Below are positions 51,730 to 60,143 of a stretch of DNA of 64,000 bases, piece by piece. Position 1 is the first letter of the stretch. Every line of letters starts with the position of its first letter. This stretch comes from Burkholderia cepacia (GTDB taxonomy: Bacteria; Pseudomonadota; Gammaproteobacteria; Burkholderiales; Burkholderiaceae). Below the pieces are notes generated by a model, which saw only the letters and a program-made list of their open reading frames with translations, made no database searches and had not been told where the DNA came from. The position numbers and the translations under genes are program-made. Where the stretch lies: contig NZ_LDWR01000006.1 in the NCBI RefSeq assembly GCF_001039005.1, positions 114,889 through 178,888 of the forward strand, in the 5' to 3' direction.

Positions 51730-52401
51730 ATGCTTGTCGACACCGGCTCCCAGCCGCTCATGATCCGCTCGCCCGGCGTGGGCCGGCGGCGTCTTTTCTC
51801 CGTTGGTGCTTCCGGGTCGCATGACGTGCCGTTGCCGGTCGAGCCGAAGATCGGCGACATCGTCTTCATCCGCGTGACGGTGCGGCCGTTTCTCGAAGTG
51901 GCGAGCGCGACGCGCTCATGGACGAATCATGTCGGGATCGTCGTCGGCGAGCGCGGCGGCGAGGCGCTGGTCGCGGAGAGCACGTTTCCGCTGTCGCGCG
52001 TCACGACGATGTCGCGGTTTCTCGCGCGTTCCGATCGCGGCGCATGCGTGATCGCGCGGCTGAAGCAGCCGCTCGATGCCGCGCAGCGGCGCCGGCTTGT
52101 CGACGCGGCGATGCGCCGGATCGGCGTGGTCTACGACACGGGCTTCAATCTCGCGTCAAGCCGGCAGTTCTGCTCGCGTTTCGTGCGCGACGTCGTGCGC
52201 GATGCGACGCGGATCGTGCTCGGCGACGTCGAAACCTTCGACACGCTGCTGCGCCGGAATCCCGATCATCCGCTCGGCTTCTGGAAGATCTGGTATTTCG
52301 GCCGGATTCCGTGGCGCCGCCGCACGGTGACGCCGGCGAGCCTGCTTGACAGTGGGGCGTTGCGTGTCGTGGTGGATACGCGCGAGCGTGACGCGGAGTG
52401 A
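51730..52401 (+). CDS. YiiX/YebB-like permuted papain-fold protein
   Basis: A 223-residue protein. IGDIVFIRV is the entry strand of NlpC/P60-related permuted papain-fold enzymes. Putative catalytic residues are His67 (SWTNHVGIVVG), Glu83 (VAESTF) and Cys148 (SSRQFCSRFVRDVV), in the permuted order His before Cys. Such enzymes cut amide or thioester bonds, perhaps in lipids or peptidoglycan. GAGG precedes the ATG. No signal peptide is visible. It is next to higBA, tail to tail. Confidence 0.75.
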   Translation: MLVDTGSQPLMIRSPGVGRRRLFSVGASGSHDVPLPVEPKIGDIVFIRVTVRPFLEVASATRSWTNHVGIVVGERGGEALVAESTFPLSRVTTMSRFLARSDRGACVIARLKQPLDAAQRRRLVDAAMRRIGVVYDTGFNLASSRQFCSRFVRDVVRDATRIVLGDVETFDTLLRRNPDHPLGFWKIWYFGRIPWRRRTVTPASLLDSGALRVVVDTRERDAE

Positions 52402-52432
52402 CGGGGCGTCGGCCGCTTGCGGTTGGCGCGAC

Positions 52433-52720
52433 TCAGGCGAACGAGATCACGAGCCTCTTGCCGCATGCCGCCGCATACTTGCGCAGCGTATCGATGGACG
52501 GCGAATGCTGGCCCGTTGCGAGCGCGCGCTCGAGCCGTGTCACGGCCGGCGCTTTCGTGCCCATACGCTCCGCCACATCGGCTTGAGACAGGCCGGCCTC
52601 TCGCCGGGCAGCCAGCATGGCGTCGAGCAGCGCGAATTCCTCGCGGTTCAGCCGGTCGTATTCGGTGCGTACCGCTGGATCGGCCAACGCGCGCTCGCGC
52701 ATTGCCTTATAGGTTGCCAT
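52433..52720 (-). CDS. higA: HigA-type antitoxin
   Basis: A 95-residue XRE protein. The helix-turn-helix is REAGLSQADVAERMGTKAPA (about 40-59), followed by VTRLERALATGQHSPSIDTL, the usual antitoxin layout. It overlaps the end of the toxin gene by 14 bp. It represses the operon and blocks the toxin. Confidence 0.88.
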   Translation of the reverse strand: MATYKAMRERALADPAVRTEYDRLNREEFALLDAMLAARREAGLSQADVAERMGTKAPAVTRLERALATGQHSPSIDTLRKYAAACGKRLVISFA

Positions 52721-53075
52721 ATCGAATCTCCTTCAACCGGCGGCGCGCGGTGTCCAGTTCCTTCTGCGGCGTTTTCTGCGTCTTCTTCACGAAGCAGTGA
52801 AGCATGACGATCCGCCGGTCGACGACCGCGCAGTAAAACACACGGGCGATACCTTCCAGGCCCTTCAAGCGCATTTCATACAAGCCGTCGCCCATCGGCC
52901 TGGTGTGAGGTTCGCCCAGGTTCGGGCCGTACTGCTCCATACGGTCAGCGAGTGCGAAAAACCTGGCGGTCAGCGTTTTTGGCAACGCAAAAACGCCTGC
53001 TTCGACCCGCTCGCTGAAGAACTGGATTTCATACGCGACGGTTCGTATAGTAACAAATATGTTATCTCCATGCAA
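52707..53075 (-). CDS. higB: HigB/RelE-type toxin (Gp49-like)
   Basis: About 110-122 residues. VEAGVFALPKTLTARFFALA followed by MEQYGPNLGEPHTRPMGDGL and YEMRLKGLEGIARVFYCAVV is the phage-derived Gp49-like HigB pattern. The family cleaves mRNA at ribosomes. The start is uncertain: the frame opens with TTG (53075) but a promoter-like pair (TTGCAT, 17 bp, TACTAT) and palindrome TAACA-AATA-TGTTA lie inside the first codons, so translation may start later at a non-ATG codon near VAYEIQFF. Toxin-first order is typical of higBA. Confidence 0.83.
   Translation of the reverse strand: MHGDNIFVTIRTVAYEIQFFSERVEAGVFALPKTLTARFFALADRMEQYGPNLGEPHTRPMGDGLYEMRLKGLEGIARVFYCAVVDRRIVMLHCFVKKTQKTPQKELDTARRRLKEIRYGNL
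53051..53064 (-). promoter_or_regulatory. higBA operator
   Basis: TAACAAATATGTTA is a 14-bp sequence with 5-bp inverted arms, inside a promoter-like arrangement (TTGCAT-17-TACTAT on the minus strand). It fits autoregulation by the antitoxin. Confidence 0.5.
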
Positions 53076-53263
53076 GAAGGAGCGCCGTCGCGTACGTCGT
53101 GAGGGCGGCTCGCCGGATGCACGGAAGCAGCGGAGAAACGCTCAGGCGCTTCTCCGCTGCTTCGTTGCTGATGTGCGAGCCGGATTGTTTGTCGGCGGCG
53201 TGAATTCGACCAGCTAGCCGAATGGGTATCGGGCCTGCCCGTGCGCTTCGGGAGGACGCGAGA

Positions 53264-53896
53264 TCAGTTCCGCCCCGCCACCGCAAGCCGCGCCGCGAGC
53301 CCCACGAATACCGTGCCGAGCAGGTATTGCGGCAGCTTCGACGGGCGGCGGCGCGCGCCGATCCGCTGGCTCAGCCGGCTCGCGGAGAGAATGACCGCGC
53401 CGTTGACGACGATCCCGATCAGGTTGAGCACCGTCGCGAGCACGAGAATCTGCACGGCGATCGAACCGTGCTCGGGCCGCACGAACTGCGGGAACAGCGC
53501 GAGCACGAACAGCGCCATCTTCGGATTCAGCAGGTTCGTCGTCAGGCCCTGGCGGAAGATCGTCGCGGTCGAGTGGCGCCGCTGCGACGCGACAGGCGAC
53601 AGCGCGGTCGCATCCGAACGGAACGTTTTCCAAGCGAGATACAGCAGATACGCGGCGCCCGCGAAGCGCACGGCGTCGTAGGCGATCGGCACCGCGACAA
53701 ACAGCTGCGACAGCCCGAGCGCGGCCGCGAGCGCGTGGCAGTAGGTGCCGGCCTGAATGCCCGCGAGCGTCGCGAAACCCGCGCGCCGTCCCTGGCTCAC
53801 GCTACGGGACGCGATCAGCAGCATGTCGGGGCCTGGCGTGGCGGTCAGCGCGAGACACGCGCCGGAGAACAGCGCGAGCGTGGAGAGGTCGATCAT
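53264..53896 (-). CDS. LysE/RhtB-family amino acid exporter
   Basis: A 210-residue, six-segment exporter: FSGACLALTATPGPDMLLIA holds the family TPGP motif, and RQGLTTNLLNPKMALFVLAL the NPK motif. LysE/RhtB proteins export lysine, homoserine or threonine. The start at 53896 is preferred because AAAGGA lies five to six bases upstream; ATG two codons earlier is too close. Substrate unknown. Confidence 0.9.
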   Translation of the reverse strand: MIDLSTLALFSGACLALTATPGPDMLLIASRSVSQGRRAGFATLAGIQAGTYCHALAAALGLSQLFVAVPIAYDAVRFAGAAYLLYLAWKTFRSDATALSPVASQRRHSTATIFRQGLTTNLLNPKMALFVLALFPQFVRPEHGSIAVQILVLATVLNLIGIVVNGAVILSASRLSQRIGARRRPSKLPQYLLGTVFVGLAARLAVAGRN

Positions 53897-54106
53897 GGGC
53901 ATCCTTTTCGTCCGGAGGGCGTAAAAGGGAGGTCAGTTTAGGAGCGTGCGCGATGCGGGTCAATCGCGCGAACGGCCGATGATCCGGCGCTCAGGCTGCG
54001 CCGGGCGTCGGCGCATGCGTCCCGCCTCACGCACGGCGATGCGTCCCGCCGCCGACTCAACGGCGCGCGCAGGTGCTGCGTCATGCGCGCACCGCCGGAG
54101 CACACG

Positions 54107-54988
54107 TCACGGCTTGCGGCACGCGACCTGATAGTCGATCACGGTGTTATCGGACGGTTTGTCCGGCTCGCCGCCGACTGTCGTCACGCCGAGCACGCCG
54201 GCCGCGTTCCGGTATCGCAGCGCGCAATAGCCCATGCCGGTGCCCGAACAGGCTTCGGCTTCGATGATGCCGTGCTTCGCGAGCGTTGCCGCGCCGTCCG
54301 TCGCGTCCGGCTTTTCACGCGGACGCAGCGGCTGCCAGCCATGTGCAATCAGGACCTTGCGCGCCGCGTCGAGCGGCTTGCCATAGACGTTGGGCACGAC
54401 CGTGCGGCCGCGGCAGTACGTATGTTCGGCGGCGATGCGGGTCAGGCGCAGGCCGCCGTTCTCTTCGTGCAACTCGCCGACCGGCGGCGCCGGGCCGTCG
54501 CCGCCCCAGATCAGCAGCGCACCGCTTTCCAGTGAATCGGCCGAACCGAGCTGCCAGTCTGCCGCGCGCGAGGCATAGCCGAGCGCGACGAGCGTCGTGC
54601 CGTCGTACACACCGATGTTGCCGTTGCGCGCGAAACAGATCGCACTCGTGCCGGGCTTGAATCCGCTCGCGAACGTGACGACCGTGTAGCGGCCGAGCGG
54701 CGCCTCGGAAGTCACGATCCAGCCGAGCTTCGCGACGTCGCGGCCGGCCGCCGTGGTCAGCTTCTTCACGCGGTATTGCGCGCAGAAATCGTCGAGCGAG
54801 CCGTTCTCCGGCGAGCGCGGCAGCGCAGCGAGCGGCACCAGCAATGCGCCGGCGATGTCGGATGCCGTATGCAGCGGTTCGGCCGATGCCGTGCCGCCGA
54901 GTGCGGCGCAGGCAACGGCCGCGATCGAAGCGAAAGCAACGTGCGACGCAAGGCGGCGGGCAAACGGCAGGGCAAGGAAGCGGGACAC
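54107..54988 (-). CDS. Hypothetical exported protein
   Basis: A 293-residue protein with signal peptide (cleavage after GTASA, about residue 36). It has several cysteines (FCAQYRV, ICFARNG, TYCRGR, EACSGTGMGYCALRY, VACRKP) in a pattern suggesting disulfides. VPNVYGKPLDAARKVLIAHG followed by WQPLRP is PASTA-like in flavour. Likely periplasmic. No family name can be given. Single gene. Confidence 0.7.
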   Translation of the reverse strand: MSRFLALPFARRLASHVAFASIAAVACAALGGTASAEPLHTASDIAGALLVPLAALPRSPENGSLDDFCAQYRVKKLTTAAGRDVAKLGWIVTSEAPLGRYTVVTFASGFKPGTSAICFARNGNIGVYDGTTLVALGYASRAADWQLGSADSLESGALLIWGGDGPAPPVGELHEENGGLRLTRIAAEHTYCRGRTVVPNVYGKPLDAARKVLIAHGWQPLRPREKPDATDGAATLAKHGIIEAEACSGTGMGYCALRYRNAAGVLGVTTVGGEPDKPSDNTVIDYQVACRKP

Positions 54989-55069
54989 GCGGGCGGTCTC
55001 CGGGGAAAGAGGTACGGGCGCGATGATCGCGGGTTTCCGCGCGCGTGTCAGGAGCGTGTCGTCGGCGAC

Positions 55070-55402
55070 TCAGCCCTTAGCGACGACGTCGATACGCAGC
55101 GCTTCGCCGCCGGCGACGATCGCCAGCAGACGATCGACGTTCGGATGCGCGCCCGGACGGTTGCGCGCGTCGGCCGTATGTTCGGCGAACACGGCGAGGC
55201 CGTGCTCGGCGGCCTTCGCGTCGAGCGTGCCGAATGCGTGCTGCAGGTAGTTGTACACCGCGAGCGAGCCTTGCTTGCCCGGCTGGTTCTCGATGGTCGC
55301 GACCACGTCGCCGTTCGTGCCGACGAGATCGATGCGCGCGACGCCGTCGATGGCCGGCAGTTGCGCGAGGTTGTCCTTGAATACTGGGGTCGGTTGAATC
55401 AC
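55070..55402 (-). CDS. DUF2322-type hypothetical protein
   Basis: A 110-residue protein: VIQPTPVFKDNLAQLPAIDG, RIDLVGTNGDVVATIENQPG, and SLAVYNYLQHAFGTLDAKAA. I recognise it as the small DUF2322 family of beta- and gammaproteobacteria, function unknown. GTG at 55402 follows GGAG with eight-base spacing. The frame is open upstream for 61 more codons into a MerR-like relic, so a fusion product is conceivable. Confidence 0.72.
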   Translation of the reverse strand: MIQPTPVFKDNLAQLPAIDGVARIDLVGTNGDVVATIENQPGKQGSLAVYNYLQHAFGTLDAKAAEHGLAVFAEHTADARNRPGAHPNVDRLLAIVAGGEALRIDVVAKG

Positions 55403-55585
55403 TGAAAACACTCCGTCGGTTCGGTCAGGGGCCAAAGTGCGTGGCCGGCCGTATCTTATCCGATCGGCCTCGGCGCACCGGCCGGCTGCGCCGCGCTGTA
55501 CGCCGGGCCGCAACCCCTGCGATTCGTACCAGCGGATAGTGTGGCTGCTGCGTCCCGTCGCGTGCGCGATCTCGCCGATCAGCAA
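55403..55585 (-). pseudogene. MerR-family regulator N-terminal relic in frame with DUF2322 gene
   Basis: The frame reads LLIGEIAHATGRSSHTIRWY followed by ESQGLRPGVQRGAAGR, then loses homology. This is helix-turn-helix plus the start of the wing of MerR regulators (MLIGEIAxATGxSxHTIRWYE). Wing 2, dimerisation helix and sensor are missing. TTG would be the start. No stop codon separates it from the DUF2322 gene. Confidence 0.6.
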
Positions 55586-55630
55586 CGTGAGTGACTGCTC
55601 GCTTGCGCTACTTATGGGGCAATACGCGTC

Positions 55631-56455
55631 TCACTCATCGCCAAGGGGATGAAAGGCGAAACTGCCGCCGCTGGTCGTTACGCTCCCGATGCCGGGGAAA
55701 TCCAGATGGGCGCCGGCCACGAAATAATTCGGCCGGGCCGCACGCTCCAACAGTGCCAATCGTGTATCGCGAGCCCTCGACTGGTTGCTGTCGTACTCCC
55801 ACGAAATTTCGGGACGCCCGAACTGCACCGATGGAACGTGAATAATGTCCCCCCAAACCAATAGACGTCCCACGCTGCTTGCAACTTCGTATGCCGTGTG
55901 CCCGGGAGAATGCCCGGTCGCGCGAACCGCGGTTATCCGGTCACTCACGGAGAAATTGTCCGTAACCGGGGTGACACGATCCCGCAGTCGGGCCAACCGG
56001 CCGGTAAATGCCGAGATTTCTTCCGGACCTGCGAGGATTCTCGTCGCCTGCGGAAATGCGTCGGAACCGTCCGGCGCAATCAGGCCGTTCACATGATCCT
56101 CATGGGTATGCGTCAGCAAAACGTCCGTGATGCTGGCTCTATCGATTCCGGCCTCAGCGATCCCGTCCACCAGTGCTCCCATCGTGGAATACCACGTGTT
56201 CGACGCCCCGGTGTCGACGAGGATGGCCCGCTCACCATCGATGATGAGGAACGCATTGACTGACAGTCGCAATTGGTTGTCGACCAACTGCGTCCCGACT
56301 GGCGGTTTGTCGAACGTGCCCCCATCGACGCGTCGAAGCCGCGTGGCGGGCATATCCACATATCCGTCTCGGAGCGCGACGATCTTGAGATCGCCAAACT
56401 GAAAGGACGCAAAGTTCTGCCCCTTTGCAATCAACTTCATGGCGTTCGTGCCCAT
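55631..56455 (-). CDS. MBL-fold metallohydrolase (AHL-lactonase-like group)
   Basis: A 274-residue metallo-beta-lactamase fold protein with zinc motif THTHEDHVNG (His116, His118, Asp120, His121), the later GHSPGHTAYEV (His) and LVWGDIIHVP (Asp). FLIIDGERAILVDTG is the usual entry strand. Members include lactonases, methyl parathion hydrolase-like enzymes and glyoxalase II. No signal peptide is evident. Start at 56455 has GAGGG nine bases upstream; Met at 56440 is possible. Divergent from an XRE-cupin regulator. Confidence 0.87.
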   Translation of the reverse strand: MGTNAMKLIAKGQNFASFQFGDLKIVALRDGYVDMPATRLRRVDGGTFDKPPVGTQLVDNQLRLSVNAFLIIDGERAILVDTGASNTWYSTMGALVDGIAEAGIDRASITDVLLTHTHEDHVNGLIAPDGSDAFPQATRILAGPEEISAFTGRLARLRDRVTPVTDNFSVSDRITAVRATGHSPGHTAYEVASSVGRLLVWGDIIHVPSVQFGRPEISWEYDSNQSRARDTRLALLERAARPNYFVAGAHLDFPGIGSVTTSGGSFAFHPLGDE

Positions 56456-56494
56456 ACTCGATGACCCTCGAAATCGGATAACCACTCATTATCG

Positions 56495-56512
56495 AGTAGA
56501 AGTGTATCTACT
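56495..56512. promoter_or_regulatory. Palindrome upstream of the MBL gene
   Basis: AGTAGA-AGTGTA-TCTACT, with 6-bp perfect arms, 40 bp upstream of the MBL start, in an AT-rich stretch. A likely operator for the XRE-cupin regulator across the gap. The rest of 56456-56823 holds no gene. Confidence 0.45.
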
Positions 56513-56823
56513 ATGGGAGATTCGAGCAAGGACAGCGCTCAGCCACCACAGCCGCATGTCCCAAGTGGCCGTTCCATCGTTTTCCAGCCCGCGCACACCT
56601 GACCGCATGCTCAGCACGATGAGCCTTTCGGCGCCTACCGATTCGAATTGAACGCGACCCGTGCGCCCGACATCACGCCCGGTGCGATCGCTGGTAGCGT
56701 CGCGCGATCTCGATGCCGTGAGCGCATATCAGCGGAAGCAGCGATCTTCGATGCTCGACTCCTTCTTCTATGGTGGAGGATAATATTCGTTTGTTGATTC
56801 GACTTACCACCGGAAAGGGACAT

Positions 56824-57429
56824 ATGCCGCAGGGACAAGACACCGATTCGAGCGCATCGGACGAGTACGACTCGGTCTCGCGCGCCTTTGGAGGCCGTGT
56901 CCGCGGATTGCGGGAAGCTGCCGGTCTGACTTTGGAGCAACTGTCGCAACTTTCCGGAGTCAGTCGCGCAATGCTCTCCAAAGTCGAACGCGGGGAGAAG
57001 AGCCCGACGATCGGTATCGCAACGAGAATCGCGCACAGCCTTCAGGCGTCGCTGACGGAGTTGGTCGGGGGAAATCAGCCCGAAGACAATACGGTGGTGA
57101 TGCGCAAGGCGGCACGTCCGATCTTTCGCGACCCCGAAACGGGTTTTGAACGGCACATCGTTTCACCGGCGACAGGCGCCGGCCGCGTAGAGCTCGTCTA
57201 TCACTATCTTCCCCCCGGCGTTTCGACTGGATGGCTTCCGGCCTACCCGTCCGGATCGGAGAAACAGATCGTCGTGACGATCGGGAATCTCGTTGTGGAG
57301 TTCAGGGCCAGGAAGGAATATCTGGGGCCCGGCGACTCGCTCTTCTTCCAGGCCGACGTCGAGCTCTCTTTCGTCAATCAGACGGCGGAGCCGTGTGGCT
57401 ATTTCATGGTCATTTCTCGCCGCGCCTAG
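56824..57429 (+). CDS. XRE-cupin transcriptional regulator
   Basis: A 201-residue regulator. HTH is RGLREAAGLTLEQLSQLSGV followed by SRAMLSKVERGEKSPTIGIA (about residues 28-65). A C-terminal cupin sensor follows (GPGDSLFFQADVELSFVNQT). Such proteins often regulate amine or amino acid catabolism (PuuR-like). ATG at 56824 follows GAAAGG; Met at 56770 would add 18 codons. It is divergent from the MBL hydrolase and convergent with a Rid protein, both probable targets. Confidence 0.88.
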   Translation: MPQGQDTDSSASDEYDSVSRAFGGRVRGLREAAGLTLEQLSQLSGVSRAMLSKVERGEKSPTIGIATRIAHSLQASLTELVGGNQPEDNTVVMRKAARPIFRDPETGFERHIVSPATGAGRVELVYHYLPPGVSTGWLPAYPSGSEKQIVVTIGNLVVEFRARKEYLGPGDSLFFQADVELSFVNQTAEPCGYFMVISRRA

Positions 57430-57603
57430 TCAGCCCTGCTTTCAAAATCGCATCGATATCGTTGTGACTGGTCGTTTGGGGCAATGGAAGCGGCGTGCCG
57501 TCGCGGATCAAGGTGGCGGGGGAGTCTGCTCGGGCCGAGCGCTTGTTCAAGCGGCGAACACAGATCAATGGATGTTCGCCGCTCGCTCGGAGATGAAATT
57601 GCG

Positions 57604-57990
57604 TCAGCGGGCCGCGACTGCCTGAATCTCCACCAGGAGATTGGGTTCAGCCAATCCGGCAACGATGACCATCGTGGTAGCGGCAGCGTGCCCCGCAAAT
57701 CGCCGCTCGCGCTCCTTGCGGAAGAACGGCACGAGGTCCGGGCTCGTGATAAAGCCGTCGACCTTGACCAGATCCTTCGCGGTCATCCCGGCATCGGCCA
57801 GCACTGCCAGGAGGTTATCCCAGGCCAGCTCGGTTTGCTTCTCCGGGTCGTCTGGAACGACACCATCCGGCGTGACGCCCACTTGTCCGGAAACATACAG
57901 CCAGCGCGCGTCACCGGACGCCGAGGCGCCTTGGCTGTAGCAGGAAAACGGCGGCGCAATGCTGGCCGGATTGTGCAACGTGATGCTCAT
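57604..57990 (-). CDS. Rid-family protein lacking the canonical arginine
   Basis: A 128-residue YjgF/YER057c/UK114-fold protein: WLYVSGQVGVTPDGVV, NLLAVLADAGMTAKDLVKVD, and the C-terminal LLVEIQAVAAR. In RidA enzymes the segment before this reads PARSCVEV, with Arg105 needed for imine deaminase activity. Here it is HAAATTMVIV with no arginine. It therefore belongs to one of the Rid4-7-like groups found in catabolic clusters. It lies near an MBL hydrolase and an XRE-cupin regulator. Confidence 0.85.
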   Translation of the reverse strand: MSITLHNPASIAPPFSCYSQGASASGDARWLYVSGQVGVTPDGVVPDDPEKQTELAWDNLLAVLADAGMTAKDLVKVDGFITSPDLVPFFRKERERRFAGHAAATTMVIVAGLAEPNLLVEIQAVAAR

Positions 57991-58380
57991 GGCAGGCTCC
58001 TTCGAAGATCCGGTTGAATAGAAACAACAGATCGGCGCCGACAGTTCACTTTTATCGCGCGTGCCGGCACCGATCGATGACGCAGAAATTCAATACGCAC
58101 TGCAAAATATCGTGTGGCAACCCATGGATGGCTGGTGTCCGATCTCCTCGGACGTTTCCGCTTGTCTACGGTCGGCAGTTCGGGAGGATTCCCGAGGCAC
58201 CACACTTGAAGCATTCGGAGATTAAATCTCCTATAGAAGAATGTCAATGCGCAAATCCAACTTTGCGCGTCAACCAACCGGCGGTCTCAAGTTAGTCACA
58301 CAACGCGATCCGGCGCTTCCCTCGCGTCCAAAAGCCGAATGAACTGCATGTGCCGCATCGGGCGCGACCAGTGCGCTTCA
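57991..58380. other. Intergenic region upstream of the Rid gene
   Basis: About 390 bp with no gene I trust. A minus-strand frame (58277-57987) overlaps the Rid start and looks random. The middle (58215-58250) is AT-rich and may hold the Rid promoter (minus strand). Confidence 0.5.
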
Positions 58381-59082
58381 CTACCGTCCGGCGCCGACCG
58401 GTATACCCGCGTCGCGCGAGCGCTCGATGTCGGGGCTGCGATACGCGCGCTCGGGAATCTCGGCGAGCCGCGACGGGTGCACTTGCTGCGGCGCGAGGCC
58501 ATAGAATTTTTGGAAACTCATGATCAGCGGCGACCACTTGTCCGGATCGATGCGGTCGGGATACCCGTCCATCAGCAGGTCGGGATGCACGTGGACGCGC
58601 TGGATACGCAGCTCGAACACGCGGATGTAGCCGCGCAGGTCGGGCGCTTCGTCACCGATCCCGTGCGTGGCCGCGACGACCGCTTCCATATGCACCGGAC
58701 ATTCGAGCGCGCGCGGTGGCGACACGGTTTGCGACGCCGCTTCAGTGAGCCCGGCCGTGCCGAACTTGTCGGGTTCGAACACATAACCTTTCGCGCGCTT
58801 CCCGTCGGGCACCGGATACGTGCCCGTCGTGCGCGCGATCCGGTCGACCGCGTGCGCCTGCGTCGCCGACGGCAGGTTCAGCACGCATTCGCCGGTACGC
58901 ATCAGGTTGCGGGTGGTCTGCGAACTGGCGGCGATGCCGATCACGCCGCGCCAGCCGAGCCAGAACGCGGACGAGATCGGCGCGAGATTGGCCGTGCCGT
59001 CCTCGTTCAGCGTACTGACCAGCACGACGGGCGTGCCGAAGTAGAGGATGTTCGGTTCGGTGACGAGATGCGGAGCGTTCAT
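58381..59082 (-). CDS. Flavin reductase-like FMN-binding protein
   Basis: A 233-residue protein of the flavin reductase-like split-barrel family: LYFGTPVVLVSTLNEDGTAN, then LAPISSAFWLGWRGVIGIAA and SQTTRNLMRTGECVLNLPS. It binds FMN; the family includes reductase partners of monooxygenases and many unknowns. ATG at 59082 begins MNAPHLVTEPN; the frame continues upstream without homology. Single gene, divergent from a thioredoxin. Confidence 0.85.
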   Translation of the reverse strand: MNAPHLVTEPNILYFGTPVVLVSTLNEDGTANLAPISSAFWLGWRGVIGIAASSQTTRNLMRTGECVLNLPSATQAHAVDRIARTTGTYPVPDGKRAKGYVFEPDKFGTAGLTEAASQTVSPPRALECPVHMEAVVAATHGIGDEAPDLRGYIRVFELRIQRVHVHPDLLMDGYPDRIDPDKWSPLIMSFQKFYGLAPQQVHPSRLAEIPERAYRSPDIERSRDAGIPVGAGR

Positions 59083-59366
59083 GGTCGGAGCCTTCGTTGA
59101 CGGGATCAGTCTGCATGCTGATCCCGTCGCGACGGCACGGCGCTCCGAATCTTGTCGTGTCATTCCGGTGGCGGCAGCGCGATGGAGGAACGGGCATGGC
59201 GCGCCGTGCGCAGGCGGCGCCAGGAAGGCGGCGGGCGATTTCGACGGCCGGTTTCCGCGTCCGCGCGCGCCGGCAGCGCGCTTGCTTTTCCGCTACAGTA
59301 GGACAGCGCGGACAGCACCCGCCGACCCTGCGCGGTCACGTTCCGGAATTCCACATGAGGGCCCCG

Positions 59367-59693
59367 ATGCACACTCCGCAACGCTATTCCGAAGATGCGC
59401 CGACGCGCGCTGAAGTCGACGCACTGGCCGGCACCACCGTCATCGAATTCGGTACGAACTGGTGCGGGATCTGCGCGGGCGCGCAACCCGCGATCGTCGC
59501 GTCGTTCGCCGCGCATCCTGCCGTGCGGCACCTGAAGATCGAGGACGGCCCGGGCCGCCCACTCGGCCGTTCGTTCCGCGTGAAGCTGTGGCCGACGCTG
59601 GTGTTCCTGCGCGACGGTGTCGAAGTCGCGCGCGTCGTGCGTCCCGACGACGCGAAGCAGATCGAAGCCGACGGCTTCGCCGCGCTGGTCTGA
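59367..59693 (+). CDS. Thioredoxin-family protein
   Basis: A 108-residue protein with active site WCGIC (Cys33, Cys36), the thioredoxin cis-proline region KLWPTLVFLRDGVEVARVVR, and no signal peptide, so it is cytoplasmic. The dipeptide GI between cysteines differs from the usual GP, which raises the redox potential somewhat in the family. GAGGG precedes the ATG at 59367; Met at 59355 is an alternative. It precedes yjbQ by ten bases. Confidence 0.88.
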   Translation: MHTPQRYSEDAPTRAEVDALAGTTVIEFGTNWCGICAGAQPAIVASFAAHPAVRHLKIEDGPGRPLGRSFRVKLWPTLVFLRDGVEVARVVRPDDAKQIEADGFAALV

Positions 59694-59703
59694 CACTACG
59701 GCC

Positions 59704-60123
59704 ATGCAACAAGCCATCACGCACATCGGCGTCGACGCACGCGGCAGCGGCCTCGTCGAGTTCACGTCGCAAGTGCGCGCGTTCGTGGATCAGCAGACGA
59801 TCCGCACGGGCCTGCTCACGGTGTTCTGCCGCCATACGTCGGCATCGCTGCTGATCCAGGAGAACGCGGATCCGTCGGTGCGGCGCGATCTCGAACGCTA
59901 CTTCGCGACGCTCGCGCCCGAGGACGACACGCGCTACGAACACGATACCGAAGGCGCCGACGACATGCCGGCGCATCTGCGCACGGCGCTCACACAGGTG
60001 CAATTGTCGATCCCGGTCGAGCACGGGCGCATGGTGCTCGGCACCTGGCAGGGGATCTACCTGTTCGAGCATCGTCGCGCGGCGCACCGGCGTGACATCG
60101 TGCTGCATCTGATCGGAGAGTGA
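59704..60123 (+). CDS. yjbQ: YjbQ/UPF0047 family protein
   Basis: A 139-residue protein with the signature HTSASLLIQENADPSVRRDL and MPAHLRTALTQVQLSIPVEH, ending GTWQGIYLFEHRRAAHRRDI. The family has been described as a secondary thiamine-phosphate synthase. It probably forms an operon with the thioredoxin gene. Convergent with the hybrid kinase gene. Confidence 0.92.
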   Translation: MQQAITHIGVDARGSGLVEFTSQVRAFVDQQTIRTGLLTVFCRHTSASLLIQENADPSVRRDLERYFATLAPEDDTRYEHDTEGADDMPAHLRTALTQVQLSIPVEHGRMVLGTWQGIYLFEHRRAAHRRDIVLHLIGE

Positions 60124-60143
60124 GCGGCGAGTGAGCGGTGCGC

